This document shows positions 21,800 to 30,377 of a DNA stretch of 32,389 bases, piece by piece. The position numbers and the translations under genes are program-made. A model generated the notes under the pieces. That model worked only from the letters and a program-made list of their open reading frames with translations. It searched no databases and was not told where the DNA came from. The stretch's first letter is position 1, and each line of letters opens with the position of its first letter. This DNA is from an uncultured Trueperaceae bacterium (GTDB taxonomy: Bacteria > Deinococcota > Deinococci > Deinococcales > Trueperaceae), in contig CALDPK010000269.1 in assembly GCA_937911855.1 (NCBI GenBank), positions 1 to 32,389 of the forward strand, written 5' to 3'.

Positions 21800-24024
21800 G
21801 ATTCCCTGACTCCAGTCATTCGGTTACCTATCAGTCTGGCCACCAGCAAGAGCAGCAGGATGACTGCCAGCATCGAGATGATGAGTACCGTGCCCATCGC
21901 GGCGCCGCGGCCCAGCTGGCCCTGTTCTATCCAGCCCAGCATGAGTACCGTCGCCAGCTGGTTGCCGGGGCTCACGAGGAAAATCACCTGCGAGACCGCG
22001 GTCACGCCGCTCACGAAGGCGTAGATGAGGCCGGTTACGAGCGTGTTCACCAGCAGCGGGAACAGCACGCGCCGCAAGGTGGTGAACGTTCTGGCCCGCA
22101 GCATCGTCGAGGCTTCCTCGAGGCTCGGGTCGATCTGCGCCAGGCCGGACACGGCTGCGCGGATGGCGACCGGCATGTTGCGGAACACCAGGGCTATGGC
22201 GATGATGACCGCCGAAGCGGTGAGCAGCCACGGTCCGGTGTTGAAGGCGAACACGTAAGCCACGCCCATGACCGTGCCGGGCGTCGCGAACGACAGCAGC
22301 GAGCCGATCTCGATGAACCTTCTCCCGAAGAACCTTTGTCGGCTCACGAGGAAGGCCACCAGGAAGCCCAGCAGCAGGGCCGGAACGGCAGCTATCGCCG
22401 ACACCCGCATCGAGTACAGGAACACGGGCAGTCCCGAGTTCAGGAAGTCCCGGTAATGCTGCACGGTGAGCGAGTAGTTGACGCCCCACAGCTGCGTGAA
22501 CGAGCCGAACACGATGGAGGCGTACAGCGCAGCCACGAAGATGGTCCAGATGAGCAGCAGGCTGACCAGGATCCATTCGAGCACCAGCGGCAGCCGCACC
22601 ACTGAACCGGAGGCGGGTTTGCCGGTAACGGTCACAAACGAGCTGCCGCCCAGCCACCACTGCTGCAGGAAGAACGCCGCCAGCACGAACAGCAGCAGGA
22701 CGGTGCCGTACACAGCTGCTTCGTTGGGGTTGAAACGGCCGGTCAGCGACAGGTAAACCTCGGTAGCAAGATAGTTGCGGTCACCGCCCAGTACCATCGG
22801 GTTGCCGAAGTCCGCGAGCGATTCGATGATGCTCAGCAACGCGGCCGCGGCCAGGCCGGGCCGGACCAGTGGCCAGGTGATCGACCTGAGCACGTGCCAG
22901 CGGCCGGCACCCAATGTCTGGGCGGCTTCCTCGAGCGCGGGGTTGAGTGCCGCCAGCGAGCCGCGCAGCAGCAGGTAGGCGATGGGCGTGAACGCCAGTA
23001 TCTGCGCTATCGACACGCCCAGCACGCCGTAAATCTCGTTACTGGACAGGCCGAGCAGCTCGTAGCTGACGATGCCGCGTCGGCCCAGGAGGAATATCAT
23101 GGCGAACGACAACACGAACGGTGGCGTGATGATGGGCAGCAAGCTGATCAGGTCGAGCGAGCCTTTCACCGGCCGGTAGCGTGAGCGCTGGCCCAGGATC
23201 GCGAAGAACAGTCCCAGCAGGGTGCAGGCGGGCGCGACGATGGTCAGGACCAGCATGCTCGTCGGAACGGCGCCGCGGCCGTACAGCATCACGCCGAAGG
23301 CGAAGCCGAACGCCGCACCCAGCAGGAGCCACATGAGTACGCGTTTTAGCGGCGCGCGCCGTAGCAGCGCCAGCACCGTGGTGAAAACGGCGACGCCGGC
23401 AGCCCACCACTGGGTGGCCCGCAGTTCGCTGGTCTCGGTGCGCGGGTTCTCGAGGAACAGGAACAGCGGGTGCGACAGTGTCGTGCGGAACTGGGCGAAG
23501 GTGAACTCGCCTTTTATGACGAACGCCTCGCGCAGCACCATGAACAGCGGGTAGATGATGAACAGGATGACGAAGGTGGCTACCAGCAGGATGCTCGACG
23601 CCACGAACGCATCACCCTGAATCCGCCCCGATTCGCTCAGGCCGTTGCCCATGACGAGCAGCAAAGCCGTGAGCGACAGGATGGCGCCCAGGCCGAACGG
23701 TTCGCTTGTGACCAGCAGCCAGCCGACGCCGCCCAGGAAGCCGGCTGCGGCGATCAGGGTTATCAGGTCCGCGCGGAGGGTGATCCTGAGTTTCAGGAAA
23801 CTGACGATGAACACCGCCAGGGCGCTAGCGGCCACGATCCAGATGAACGGTTCCGTCGTCTGCCAGCCGTAAGTCTGCAGGTCGAAGTCCAGGAACGGCC
23901 GGGCAGGGCGCGTGAACGGCAGGGCCGCGAAGGCGGCCAGGGCGAGCACGGCCGGAAGCCAGGCTCCGCTGACTGGAAGCGCATTCAGGCGCGTGGTGGC
24001 CTTCAGTTCTCGCAACGCACTCAT
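21796..24024 (-). CDS. ABC importer permease, double-domain FbpB type, with enlarged N-terminus (system 1)
   Basis: 742 residues. Two fused BPD_transp_1 permease halves each have an EAA loop: EEAAQTLGAGRWHVLRSITWPL and EEASTMLRARTFTTLRRVLFPL. The second lacks the consensus Gly. Ordinary double-domain FbpB proteins have 520-560 residues; the excess is at the N-terminus and between the first permease helices, giving roughly five or six additional hydrophobic segments before residue 270. It forms the membrane channel for the solute captured by the binding protein. ATG 24024 has no Shine-Dalgarno. A perfect TATAAT lies ~60 bp upstream. The stop overlaps the ATPase start by 4 nt. Confidence 0.92.
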   Translation of the reverse strand: MSALRELKATTRLNALPVSGAWLPAVLALAAFAALPFTRPARPFLDFDLQTYGWQTTEPFIWIVAASALAVFIVSFLKLRITLRADLITLIAAAGFLGGVGWLLVTSEPFGLGAILSLTALLLVMGNGLSESGRIQGDAFVASSILLVATFVILFIIYPLFMVLREAFVIKGEFTFAQFRTTLSHPLFLFLENPRTETSELRATQWWAAGVAVFTTVLALLRRAPLKRVLMWLLLGAAFGFAFGVMLYGRGAVPTSMLVLTIVAPACTLLGLFFAILGQRSRYRPVKGSLDLISLLPIITPPFVLSFAMIFLLGRRGIVSYELLGLSSNEIYGVLGVSIAQILAFTPIAYLLLRGSLAALNPALEEAAQTLGAGRWHVLRSITWPLVRPGLAAAALLSIIESLADFGNPMVLGGDRNYLATEVYLSLTGRFNPNEAAVYGTVLLLFVLAAFFLQQWWLGGSSFVTVTGKPASGSVVRLPLVLEWILVSLLLIWTIFVAALYASIVFGSFTQLWGVNYSLTVQHYRDFLNSGLPVFLYSMRVSAIAAVPALLLGFLVAFLVSRQRFFGRRFIEIGSLLSFATPGTVMGVAYVFAFNTGPWLLTASAVIIAIALVFRNMPVAIRAAVSGLAQIDPSLEEASTMLRARTFTTLRRVLFPLLVNTLVTGLIYAFVSGVTAVSQVIFLVSPGNQLATVLMLGWIEQGQLGRGAAMGTVLIISMLAVILLLLLVARLIGNRMTGVRES

Positions 24025-24084
24025 GCGTCAAGGCCAGTCAAAGCTGGTTGCAATTGGGGCTCCTTCAACACGATACTGCCGCTG

Positions 24085-24090
24085 ATTATA
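24085..24090 (-). promoter_or_regulatory. Perfect -10 hexamer (TATAAT) upstream of permease 1
   Basis: TATAAT on the minus strand lies ~60 bp before the permease start and just downstream of the stem-loop at 24096-24130. It could give permease-ATPase-nucS a promoter independent of the binding-protein gene. No strong -35 is seen; its place is occupied by the hairpin loop. Confidence 0.4.
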
Positions 24091-24095
24091 AACCG

Positions 24096-24130
24096 CGTCC
24101 CCGACGAACCAGAAGGCCGCGTCGGGGACG
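24096..24130 (-). terminator. Intercistronic stem-loop between binding protein 1 and permease 1
   Basis: CGTCCCCGACG (24096-24106) pairs perfectly with CGTCGGGGACG (24120-24130), an 11-bp GC-rich stem with a 13-nt loop, 35 bp after the binding-protein stop on the minus strand. There is no proper U-run, so it may be a partial terminator or 3'-end protector that lets the binding protein be made in excess over the membrane parts. Confidence 0.6.
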
Positions 24131-24165
24131 TTGTACAGCGTCAGTTTATTCAGGCCGGTCCGGCG

Positions 24166-25179
24166 TTAACGCGGGATCGGGAAGATCTCGTTGGTCCAGC
24201 GGCTCACGAGGTGATCGCGGGTGTCGGGGTTGCCGTAAGTATCGAAGTCGTAATCGATCAGGTTGATGCTGTCGAGGTCCGGAGCAAGTTCATGAACCGG
24301 GGTGTTGACGTTCGACTGGATCTGGAACGAGTCACCCTGCGCGGCTGCGAGCTGCTGCGCTTCGGGGGTCAGTGCCCATTCGATGAATGCTATGGCTGCT
24401 TCGCGGTTCGGTGCGTTGGCGACGAGCGAGATGCCGCCGATCTCGTAACCGGTGCCTTCTTCAGGTGCGAGGGTGATGAGCGGGAAGCCCTGGTTGGCGA
24501 ACTTCACGCCGTCGTGCATGAACTGCACCGCGATGCCGACTTCACCGCGACCGGCGAGCTGGCCGGGGGCTGAACCGGAGCTGGTGTACTGGGCGATGTT
24601 CTGGTGGATGCCTTCGAGCAGCTCGAATGCTTCGTCTTCACCGAAGATCTGCACCAGGGTAGCGATGATCGTGTAGGCGGTACCGGAGCTGTTGGGGTCC
24701 GGCATCGCGATGAGGCCCTTGTAGGCGGGGTCAGCAAGATCGGCCCAGCTGGTGGGGATCTCGACGCCGGCTTCCTCGAGGACACCTTCGTTGATGGAGA
24801 AGCCGAGCGCACCTGCGTAAAGCGGGATGTACTCTTCGTTGATTACCGACTTCAGGTTGGGGATGATGTCGTCCCAGACGGTCGGGATGTACATCTCGGT
24901 GATGCCTTCACGGACGGCTACCAGGTGAGGGTCACCCGTTCCGCCGAACCAGACGTCGTAGATCGGGTTGGCGGCTTCTGCGCGCAGGCGGGCCAGCGAC
25001 TCGTTCGAGCCCATGCGGATCTGCTCGAGGCCGTAGCCGGTTGCTGCGGTGAAGGCCGGACCAAGCGCCTCGCACCAGGCGAGGTCGGGGCTGCACAGCA
25101 CGTTCACGGTGCCTTGCTGTGCCTGGACGGCGCCGCCTATGGCAAGGCTTGCAAAGATTGCTGCTACGAGTTTCTTCAT
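24166..25179 (-). CDS. ABC importer substrate-binding protein, ferric-iron/aminoethylphosphonate type (system 1)
   Basis: A 337-residue exported protein. The signal peptide (MKKLVAAIFASLAIGGAVQA, cleavage before QQ) is followed by a class II periplasmic-binding fold. Typical stretches are YDVWFGGTGDP, WADLADPAYKGLIAMPDP, SSGTAYTI and GYEIGGISLVANAPN. The overall type is FbpA/AfuA or PhnS-like. I do not see the adjacent Tyr-Tyr iron ligands of FbpA, so the solute could be an iron chelate, an aminophosphonate or another anion. GGGAGAG lies upstream of ATG 25179. First gene of an SBP-permease-ATPase-nucS unit. Confidence 0.9.
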   Translation of the reverse strand: MKKLVAAIFASLAIGGAVQAQQGTVNVLCSPDLAWCEALGPAFTAATGYGLEQIRMGSNESLARLRAEAANPIYDVWFGGTGDPHLVAVREGITEMYIPTVWDDIIPNLKSVINEEYIPLYAGALGFSINEGVLEEAGVEIPTSWADLADPAYKGLIAMPDPNSSGTAYTIIATLVQIFGEDEAFELLEGIHQNIAQYTSSGSAPGQLAGRGEVGIAVQFMHDGVKFANQGFPLITLAPEEGTGYEIGGISLVANAPNREAAIAFIEWALTPEAQQLAAAQGDSFQIQSNVNTPVHELAPDLDSINLIDYDFDTYGNPDTRDHLVSRWTNEIFPIPR

Positions 25180-25236
25180 TCAACCACTCTCCCGGTTTCT
25201 CTGCCGGACCGACCCTCAGTCTGAGGCGGCCGGCCG

Positions 25237-25242
25237 ATCTTA
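25237..25242 (-). promoter_or_regulatory. Putative -10 (TAAGAT) of system 1, next to an ACAATTGT palindrome
   Basis: TAAGAT on the minus strand lies ~57 bp before the binding-protein start. The adjoining ACAATTGT (25242-25249) is a perfect 8-bp palindrome inside TTATCACAATTGTAAG, which could be an operator. The leader also contains CCTCAG-T-CTGAGG (25214-25226), a small hairpin. Confidence 0.35.
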
Positions 25243-25288
25243 CAATTGTGATAACTGAATGGTAGCCGCAGGCGCGCAGCCGCGCAAG

Positions 25289-25313
25289 TGGGTACCTGTG
25301 AGAAGGGTACCCA
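25289..25313. repeat. Inverted repeat downstream of importer system 2
   Basis: TGGGTACC (25289-25296) pairs exactly with GGTACCCA (25306-25313) across a 9-nt loop. It lies 49 bp after the stop of ATPase 2 and upstream of the system 1 promoter. Without a T-run it is a weak terminator candidate or a binding site. Confidence 0.55.
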
Positions 25314-25361
25314 GCGGACTTAATGGTTTCGTCATGCATAAAGGTTTGTCGCGCGGACTGA

Positions 25362-26429
25362 TCAGTCGCTTACCGGCACAGCCACGCCCGGAGCCAGTCC
25401 CAGTCGCACCTGCGCACCCGGCTCGAGCACTGCTGCTTCACTGGCGGGCACGTCCGCCTGCAGCAGTCCCGGCAGGCCGTCCACTTCGAACCAGTACCGT
25501 TCGTGCGAACCGTGGTAATCAGCCCTGCGCAGGGTGGCGCGCAACTCAAGGCCGCCGGCAACCGCAGGGCCACCAACCGTGAACCAGTCGGGCCTTACCA
25601 GCAGGCTGCTGGCAGCCCTGGTTCCGTCCCCTGCCTGGCGGACCGCCAGCTGCTGACCCAGTATCTCCACGGTGTCAGCGCCAGCTGGGGCAGTGACGGG
25701 CAGGAAGTTGGCATCACCCAGCATCTCGGCAACGAACCGGCTGCCCGGCAGGGTGTAAAGCTCGCGCGGCGTTCCGGCCTGGATCACCCGCCCGTCGTTC
25801 ATCACGGCGATGGTGTCACTGAGCGAGAGTGCTTCCTCCTGATCGTGGGTCACGAACACGGTGGTCACGCCCAGTTCCTGCTGGATCGCCTTGAACTCGC
25901 TGCGCAGACGCACCCGCAGGCGCGCGTCCAGGTTAGAGAGGGGCTCGTCCATGAGCAGCACCCGCGGTCGCACCGCCAGTGCCCGGCCCAGCGCCACCCG
26001 CTGCTGCTGACCGCCGGACAGCTCGTGCGGCATGCGGCCTGCCAGGCCGTCCAGCTGCAGGAACTCCAGAATCTCGGCCACGCGCCTGCGTGACTCCGCT
26101 GAACCGACCCGCCGGTGCCTGAGCCCGTAGCCCACGTTGTGCGCGACCGTCATGTGCGGGAACAGCGCGAAATCCTGGAACACCATCGCCGTATCGCGCC
26201 GGAATGGCGGCAGGCCCGCCTGATCCTGTCCGTCCAGCAGAACCTCGCCTGAATCGGCTTCCATGAAGCCTGCGATGATACGCAGCGCAGTCGTCTTTCC
26301 GCAGCCGCTGGGACCCAGGAGCGTGGTGATCCGGCCGGGAGCGAAATCCAGGCTGAGTGAATCGACAGCCCGGACCGCACCGAAGTTCTTGCTGATGGCC
26401 CGCAGCGCCAGGCTGCCAGGCTGGCTCAC
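25362..26429 (-). CDS. ABC importer ATPase, FbpC/PotA type (system 2)
   Basis: 355 residues. Walker A is GPSGCGKTT (39-47), signature LSGGQQQR (137-144), Walker B VLLMDEP (157-163), D-loop SNLDAR and switch His in VTHDQEE. A TOBE-like C-terminal region follows. It is paralogous to the system 1 ATPase. I chose GTG 26429, which overlaps the permease stop as GTGA; the open frame extends to 26537, but the extra 36 residues are antisense-like Ala/Gly/Pro sequence inside the permease gene. The stop lies within the palindrome ACTGATCAGT (25357-25366). Confidence 0.93.
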   Translation of the reverse strand: MSQPGSLALRAISKNFGAVRAVDSLSLDFAPGRITTLLGPSGCGKTTALRIIAGFMEADSGEVLLDGQDQAGLPPFRRDTAMVFQDFALFPHMTVAHNVGYGLRHRRVGSAESRRRVAEILEFLQLDGLAGRMPHELSGGQQQRVALGRALAVRPRVLLMDEPLSNLDARLRVRLRSEFKAIQQELGVTTVFVTHDQEEALSLSDTIAVMNDGRVIQAGTPRELYTLPGSRFVAEMLGDANFLPVTAPAGADTVEILGQQLAVRQAGDGTRAASSLLVRPDWFTVGGPAVAGGLELRATLRRADYHGSHERYWFEVDGLPGLLQADVPASEAAVLEPGAQVRLGLAPGVAVPVSD

Positions 26430-28060
26430 AGCCGCTCGAACGGCCGGAAGCTGCGGCCCAGCACCAGCCGCGCCAGCGCCAGCATCAGGGCTCCGAGCAG
26501 CATCAGGACGGTTGCCAGGGCTGCTGCTCCGCCCCAATAGCCTTCTTCTGCCAGGTTGAGTATCGAGACGCTCGCCAGGTTCAGGCCCGGGGAAACCAGG
26601 AAGATCACGGCGCTGAGCGTACCAAGGCTGTGGATGAACACGAGCATGGTGGCGCTTGCCACCGGTCCACGCAGCAGCGGAACGGCGACGTCGGTGAACA
26701 CGCGCGCCCAGCCGGCTCCCAGGTTGCTCGCGGCCTCGTAGAGGGAGCCGCGCATCTGAATGAACGACGCCGCGATTATCCGGTAGGCCGTGGGCAGCGA
26801 CCCTACCGCCATGCTGATTACGATCAGCAGCGCCGTTCCCGTCAGCCTGATTGGGCCGTCGTTGAACGCCAGCACGTAGGCGATGCCGAGCAGCGTGCCG
26901 GGGATGGCGGCGGGCAGCAGCGTGGTCAGGTCCAGCAGCATGCGGCCGCGGATCCTGGCGGCATGCACCAGGAACGCTGCCAGCAGCGAGACGGCAGTGG
27001 CCAGCAGCGCGGCCAGCGGCGCGAGCCTGAGCGTGTTGGTCAGGTCAGCCAGGCGCGCGTTCACCCAGCTGAAGTGCCGGAATGTCGGCGTGTAATCGAA
27101 CGCCCAGACGTTGGCGAACGCCCCGACCACGACGGCCGCGGTCTTGGCGACGAGTACCAGGGCCACGAGCATGCACACGGTCCACAGGCTCCAGCGCAAG
27201 ACCGGGCTGAGTGGCAGCGGCTGGTTGAAGCTGGCGCGCGAGCCGACGGTCGCGTACCTCTCGCCCGCTGCCGAGCGCAGCTGCAGCGCGTAGATCAGCA
27301 GCGCCGGCACCAGCAGAACGAGCCCCAGGGCGGTACCCGCCTCGAGGTTGCCCCAGCCGGTCACCTGGTTGTAAGCCTCGGTAGCCAGCACCCGGAAGCG
27401 GCCTCCCAGCAGCATGGGCGTGCCGAAGTCGCTGAGCACGCCAAGTGAAACGAACAGCGTGGCCGCCAGGATGCCTGGCATGGCCAGCGGCAGGGTCACC
27501 GTGCGGAGCACCGCCAGGCTGCCGGCACCGTAACCGGCAGCGGCCTGTTCAAGGCTGCTGGGCACCCGGCTGAGTACCCCGGCCAGCACGAGGTAGGCGA
27601 ACGGGAAGAACGCCAGCGTCTGCGCCAGCCACACGCCGTGCCAGCCGTACAGGCTGACGTCCAGGCCCAGCAGCTGGCTGGTGATCACGCCGTTACGGCC
27701 GAACAGCAGTATCAGTGCCAGCGCGCCCACGAACGGCGGTGAGAACAGGCCCAGCAGCGGCACCCAGCCCAGGAAGCGCCAGCCGGGCACGCGGAACTTG
27801 CTGACCGCCAGGGCGTAAAGCAGTCCCAGCAGGACCGCTGAACCGCTGGAGAGGGCGGTGATCCACAGTGTGTTGACGGTGGCGGTACGGAAACGGGGCG
27901 TTCCCGGCAGGCTGCGCCAGGTGTCAGCGCCGGGCGTCAGCACCGCCTCGAGCAGTGGCACTGCCACGAACAGGATCAGGAACAGCCCGACCGCCGCCGT
28001 TGCCAGCAGCAGGCCGGGCGTGGCCAGCAGGCGTCTTGCTCCGGGACGCGCCGGGTTCAA
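26426..28060 (-). CDS. ABC importer permease, double-domain FbpB type (system 2)
   Basis: 544 residues, the usual length for fused iron-type permeases, with about 12 membrane helices in two halves. EAA loops are EQAAAGYGAGSLAVLRTVTLPL and YEAASNLGAGWARVFTDVAVPL, both with the canonical Gly. Start is TTG 28060, overlapping the binding-protein stop as TTGA. Compared with system 1 it lacks the additional N-terminal helices, which makes it a useful reference for that oddity. Confidence 0.93.
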   Translation of the reverse strand: MNPARPGARRLLATPGLLLATAAVGLFLILFVAVPLLEAVLTPGADTWRSLPGTPRFRTATVNTLWITALSSGSAVLLGLLYALAVSKFRVPGWRFLGWVPLLGLFSPPFVGALALILLFGRNGVITSQLLGLDVSLYGWHGVWLAQTLAFFPFAYLVLAGVLSRVPSSLEQAAAGYGAGSLAVLRTVTLPLAMPGILAATLFVSLGVLSDFGTPMLLGGRFRVLATEAYNQVTGWGNLEAGTALGLVLLVPALLIYALQLRSAAGERYATVGSRASFNQPLPLSPVLRWSLWTVCMLVALVLVAKTAAVVVGAFANVWAFDYTPTFRHFSWVNARLADLTNTLRLAPLAALLATAVSLLAAFLVHAARIRGRMLLDLTTLLPAAIPGTLLGIAYVLAFNDGPIRLTGTALLIVISMAVGSLPTAYRIIAASFIQMRGSLYEAASNLGAGWARVFTDVAVPLLRGPVASATMLVFIHSLGTLSAVIFLVSPGLNLASVSILNLAEEGYWGGAAALATVLMLLGALMLALARLVLGRSFRPFERL

Positions 28061-29058
28061 TCGACCAGCTCGCTCCAGCGGTTCAGTACCTCATCACGTT
28101 GCTCGGCAGCCAGGTCAGCGTCGAAGTCGATCATGTCGATGTCAGCGGCCGAGACGGCGCCGGCGGGCAGCTCCACGTCCGGGTGCAGCGGCGCGGTCAG
28201 CGACCGGTCGGTGAACAGCTGCTGCGCCTCTGCTCCCAGAATGAAGTTGACGAACTGATGGGCCGCCTCGGTGTTCGGGCCGCCGGTCACGACCGAGATC
28301 GCGCCGATCTCTCCGCCGGTGCCGGGCGGCACCCTGATCGCGATGGGCAGGCCTTCCGCCACGTTGCGGGCGAGCGCATGGATGTACGACACGCCGATGG
28401 TGTACTCGCCGGAGCTCACCAGCTGGGCCGGAGCGGCGCCCGAGCTGGGGAACTGTCCCACCTGCGGCACGAGTGCGGCCAGGTAATCCCAGCCGGCTTC
28501 TTCGCCGAGGCGCTGCAGCTGGACCTGCACGAACAGGTAAGCCGTGGACGACGCCACCGGGTCGGTCATGACGATCTCGCCGGCGAAGGCAGGGTCCAGC
28601 AGGTCTTCCCAGGTCGAGGGAAGTTCGCGGTCGCCGTAGCGGGCTGCGAAGCGCTGGGTGTTTATTCCCAGGCCGAGTGCCGTGGTGTGCCAGCCGGTCC
28701 AGTAGCCTTCGGGATCAAAGCTTCCTGCGGGAAGTGTCACGCTTTCGGGCAGCGCGTGTGGTTCACTGACGCCCTGGTCTTTCAGGGTGATGTGCAGGGT
28801 GCTGGGTCCACCCAGGACGATGTCTGCCTGCGGGTTGGACTGCTCGGCTATCACCCGGGCGATGATCTCGCCGGTCGAGCCGCGCAGGACCACTGGCCTG
28901 AGCCCGGTCTGCTCCTCGAACAGACCGGCAAGCGCGAGCGCGTCCTGTTCGTTGACGATGGCGTAGATGACGGGACCGTCCTGGGCGATGGCCATCCCGC
29001 TGACCAGGAGCAGCACGGCGAGCACCAGCCCTTTGAGCGTGGCAGACTTGATTTGCAT
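28057..29058 (-). CDS. ABC importer substrate-binding protein, ferric-iron/aminoethylphosphonate type (system 2)
   Basis: A 333-residue exported protein with a signal peptide ending GMAIA before QDG. Family stretches are FEEQTGLRPVVLRGSTGE, ADIVLGGPS, WEDLLDPAFAGEIVMTDP, SSTAYLFV and GGEIGAISVVTGGPNTEAA. It parallels the system 1 protein in layout (SS-TAY, SSG-AP-QL, GEIG-IS), so the two are paralogues. The solute is not determined and FbpA-type paired tyrosines are not evident. ATG 29058 follows GGAGG with ~8 nt spacing. First gene of SBP-permease-ATPase 2. Confidence 0.9.
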   Translation of the reverse strand: MQIKSATLKGLVLAVLLLVSGMAIAQDGPVIYAIVNEQDALALAGLFEEQTGLRPVVLRGSTGEIIARVIAEQSNPQADIVLGGPSTLHITLKDQGVSEPHALPESVTLPAGSFDPEGYWTGWHTTALGLGINTQRFAARYGDRELPSTWEDLLDPAFAGEIVMTDPVASSTAYLFVQVQLQRLGEEAGWDYLAALVPQVGQFPSSGAAPAQLVSSGEYTIGVSYIHALARNVAEGLPIAIRVPPGTGGEIGAISVVTGGPNTEAAHQFVNFILGAEAQQLFTDRSLTAPLHPDVELPAGAVSAADIDMIDFDADLAAEQRDEVLNRWSELVD

Positions 29059-29108
29059 CCCTGTAACCTCCGAAAGGCGCCTCCGGCTCGGGCCGGAACG
29101 TCACCTGA

Positions 29109-29114
29109 ATGCTA
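29109..29114 (-). promoter_or_regulatory. Putative -10 (TAGCAT) of importer system 2
   Basis: TAGCAT on the minus strand lies 50 bp before the binding-protein ATG and fits a leadered gene with a good Shine-Dalgarno. It shares the 129-bp divergent region with the metallohydrolase promoter. Confidence 0.3.
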
Positions 29115-29175
29115 GCGCGCCCACCAGTCTGAATGTGTCAGGTCATCTGTACCCCCGGGGCCGGGTGGGAGCAGG

Positions 29176-29181
29176 TATCAT
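29176..29181 (+). promoter_or_regulatory. Leaderless -10 box (TATCAT) of the metallohydrolase gene
   Basis: TATCAT ends exactly 6 nt before GTG 29188, the same hexamer, spacing and start codon as at ctaG. No Shine-Dalgarno is present. Confidence 0.55.
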
Positions 29182-29187
29182 CAGCGC

Positions 29188-29955
29188 GTGGCAAAGCTTT
29201 ACCTGCTGGGCACCGGTTCCGTAGTTTCGGACGCGCACCGCACCACGACCATGCTGGCTGTCGACAACGGTCAGGAACTCCTGCTTGTCGACTGCGGCGG
29301 CGACGCCGTCCAGCGCATGAAAGCCAGCGGTGTCGACCCGAAGCGGCTGCGGCGCATGATAGTCACTCACGAGCACGCCGATCACTGCGCAGGGTTCCCG
29401 CTCCTGATGGAGCGGCTCTGGGTGGAAGGTCTGCGCGGTGAGTTCCACGTGCACGGGATTCCCGAGGCGGTGGCTCAGGTCCGGCGCATCTTCGAAGCGT
29501 TCAACACCGACGACTGGCCTGACTTCCCCAAGATCATCTGGCACGAGGTCGACAACCGGCCCGGGGCCCTGGTGCTCGCTGAAGGCGGCTGGCACGTCAC
29601 GGCAGCGCAGTGTGACCATCCGGTCCCCTGCATCGGCCTGCGTATCAAAGACCGCGTGTCGGGTGACAGCCTTTACTATTCAGCCGATACCGAGCCGAAT
29701 CCCGGCCAGGTCGACGCTGCCCGCGGCGTGAACCTGATAGTTCACGAAGCCACCGGCGCCTTTCACGGTCATGCCAGTGCCGAACAGGCAGCAGAGCTTG
29801 CGGCGCAGACTGACGCAGTGAAGCTGATTCTGGTGCACGTGCCGCCCGATGGTCCATGGCGTCAGGCGGACCTGGAAGCGGCCCGCAAGCGCTTCACGGA
29901 AACCGAGATCGGTGACGAGGGAGCTGCGCTGAGTTTTTCCGGTCAGTCGTTGTAA
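29188..29955 (+). CDS. RNase Z-like MBL-fold metallohydrolase
   Basis: A 255-residue cytoplasmic protein of the metallo-beta-lactamase superfamily. It has the metal site HEHADH (61-66), a third His in QCDHPVP, the bridging Asp in YSADTEP, and a final His in LILVHVPP. YLLGTGSVVSD at the N-terminus resembles RNase Z/ElaC. Length is shorter than true RNase Z (~305), and the exosite arm is not recognisable, so tRNA 3' processing is only one possibility. The start GTG 29188 follows a -10 box by 6 nt. It overlaps the convergent DUF983-like gene by 13 bp. Confidence 0.88.
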   Translation: MAKLYLLGTGSVVSDAHRTTTMLAVDNGQELLLVDCGGDAVQRMKASGVDPKRLRRMIVTHEHADHCAGFPLLMERLWVEGLRGEFHVHGIPEAVAQVRRIFEAFNTDDWPDFPKIIWHEVDNRPGALVLAEGGWHVTAAQCDHPVPCIGLRIKDRVSGDSLYYSADTEPNPGQVDAARGVNLIVHEATGAFHGHASAEQAAELAAQTDAVKLILVHVPPDGPWRQADLEAARKRFTETEIGDEGAALSFSGQSL

Positions 29956-30371
29956 ACGAAGCCGAACACCCACAGCGTCCAGATGTACAGCGATTTGGCC
30001 GCGTGATAGAAGCCGACCACGCTGGCGACGCCGATCGCTGCCAGGATCCACGTCAGCCCGTCGAACAGGCCGAAGTTGGCGATGAGTATCCAGGCGGCAG
30101 CGCCGGCCACTACGACCGCGATGAGGTAGTTGAAGGCGAGCAGCATGAGGAAGCTGCCGGGATCGCGCTCGAAGCGTACTCCGCAGAATCCGCAGGTCGG
30201 CTTGGCCTTGATCCAGTTTTCATACATGTAGTCATGGCGGCAGTTGGGGCACTTGCCGTGGATGACTGTCGGGATGAGACTTTGCAGGGCTTCTTTGAAA
30301 CCCGAGTTGATCGGTGCGTCCGACCCACCGCGTGCCCGGCGTGGGGGTGGTCTGAGTGCTGAGTCGGTCAT
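29943..30371 (-). CDS. DUF983-like zinc-ribbon membrane protein
   Basis: 142 residues. A basic N-terminus precedes a zinc ribbon CPNC (41-44) ... CGFC (60-63), followed directly by FERDPGSF and two or three membrane helices (about 74-98, 103-121, 125-139). The order zinc ribbon, then F-RDPG, then helices is that of DUF983, whose members often sit near cytochrome oxidase genes; function is unknown. ATG 30371 has TACAAT 6 nt upstream and no Shine-Dalgarno. Assignment to DUF983 rests on pattern memory. Confidence 0.7.
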   Translation of the reverse strand: MTDSALRPPPRRARGGSDAPINSGFKEALQSLIPTVIHGKCPNCRHDYMYENWIKAKPTCGFCGVRFERDPGSFLMLLAFNYLIAVVVAGAAAWILIANFGLFDGLTWILAAIGVASVVGFYHAAKSLYIWTLWVFGFVYND

Positions 30372-30377
30372 GCCTCA

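Noticed and set aside
24096..24130. Strong rho-independent terminator ending the system 1 binding-protein transcript
   Set aside because: The stem is perfect but lacks a U-run and is followed by the rest of the importer; partial attenuation is more likely.
23470..24573. 367-codon plus-strand frame across permease 1 and binding protein 1
   Set aside because: Antisense to two genes with clear family motifs, and composition is that of a shadow frame.
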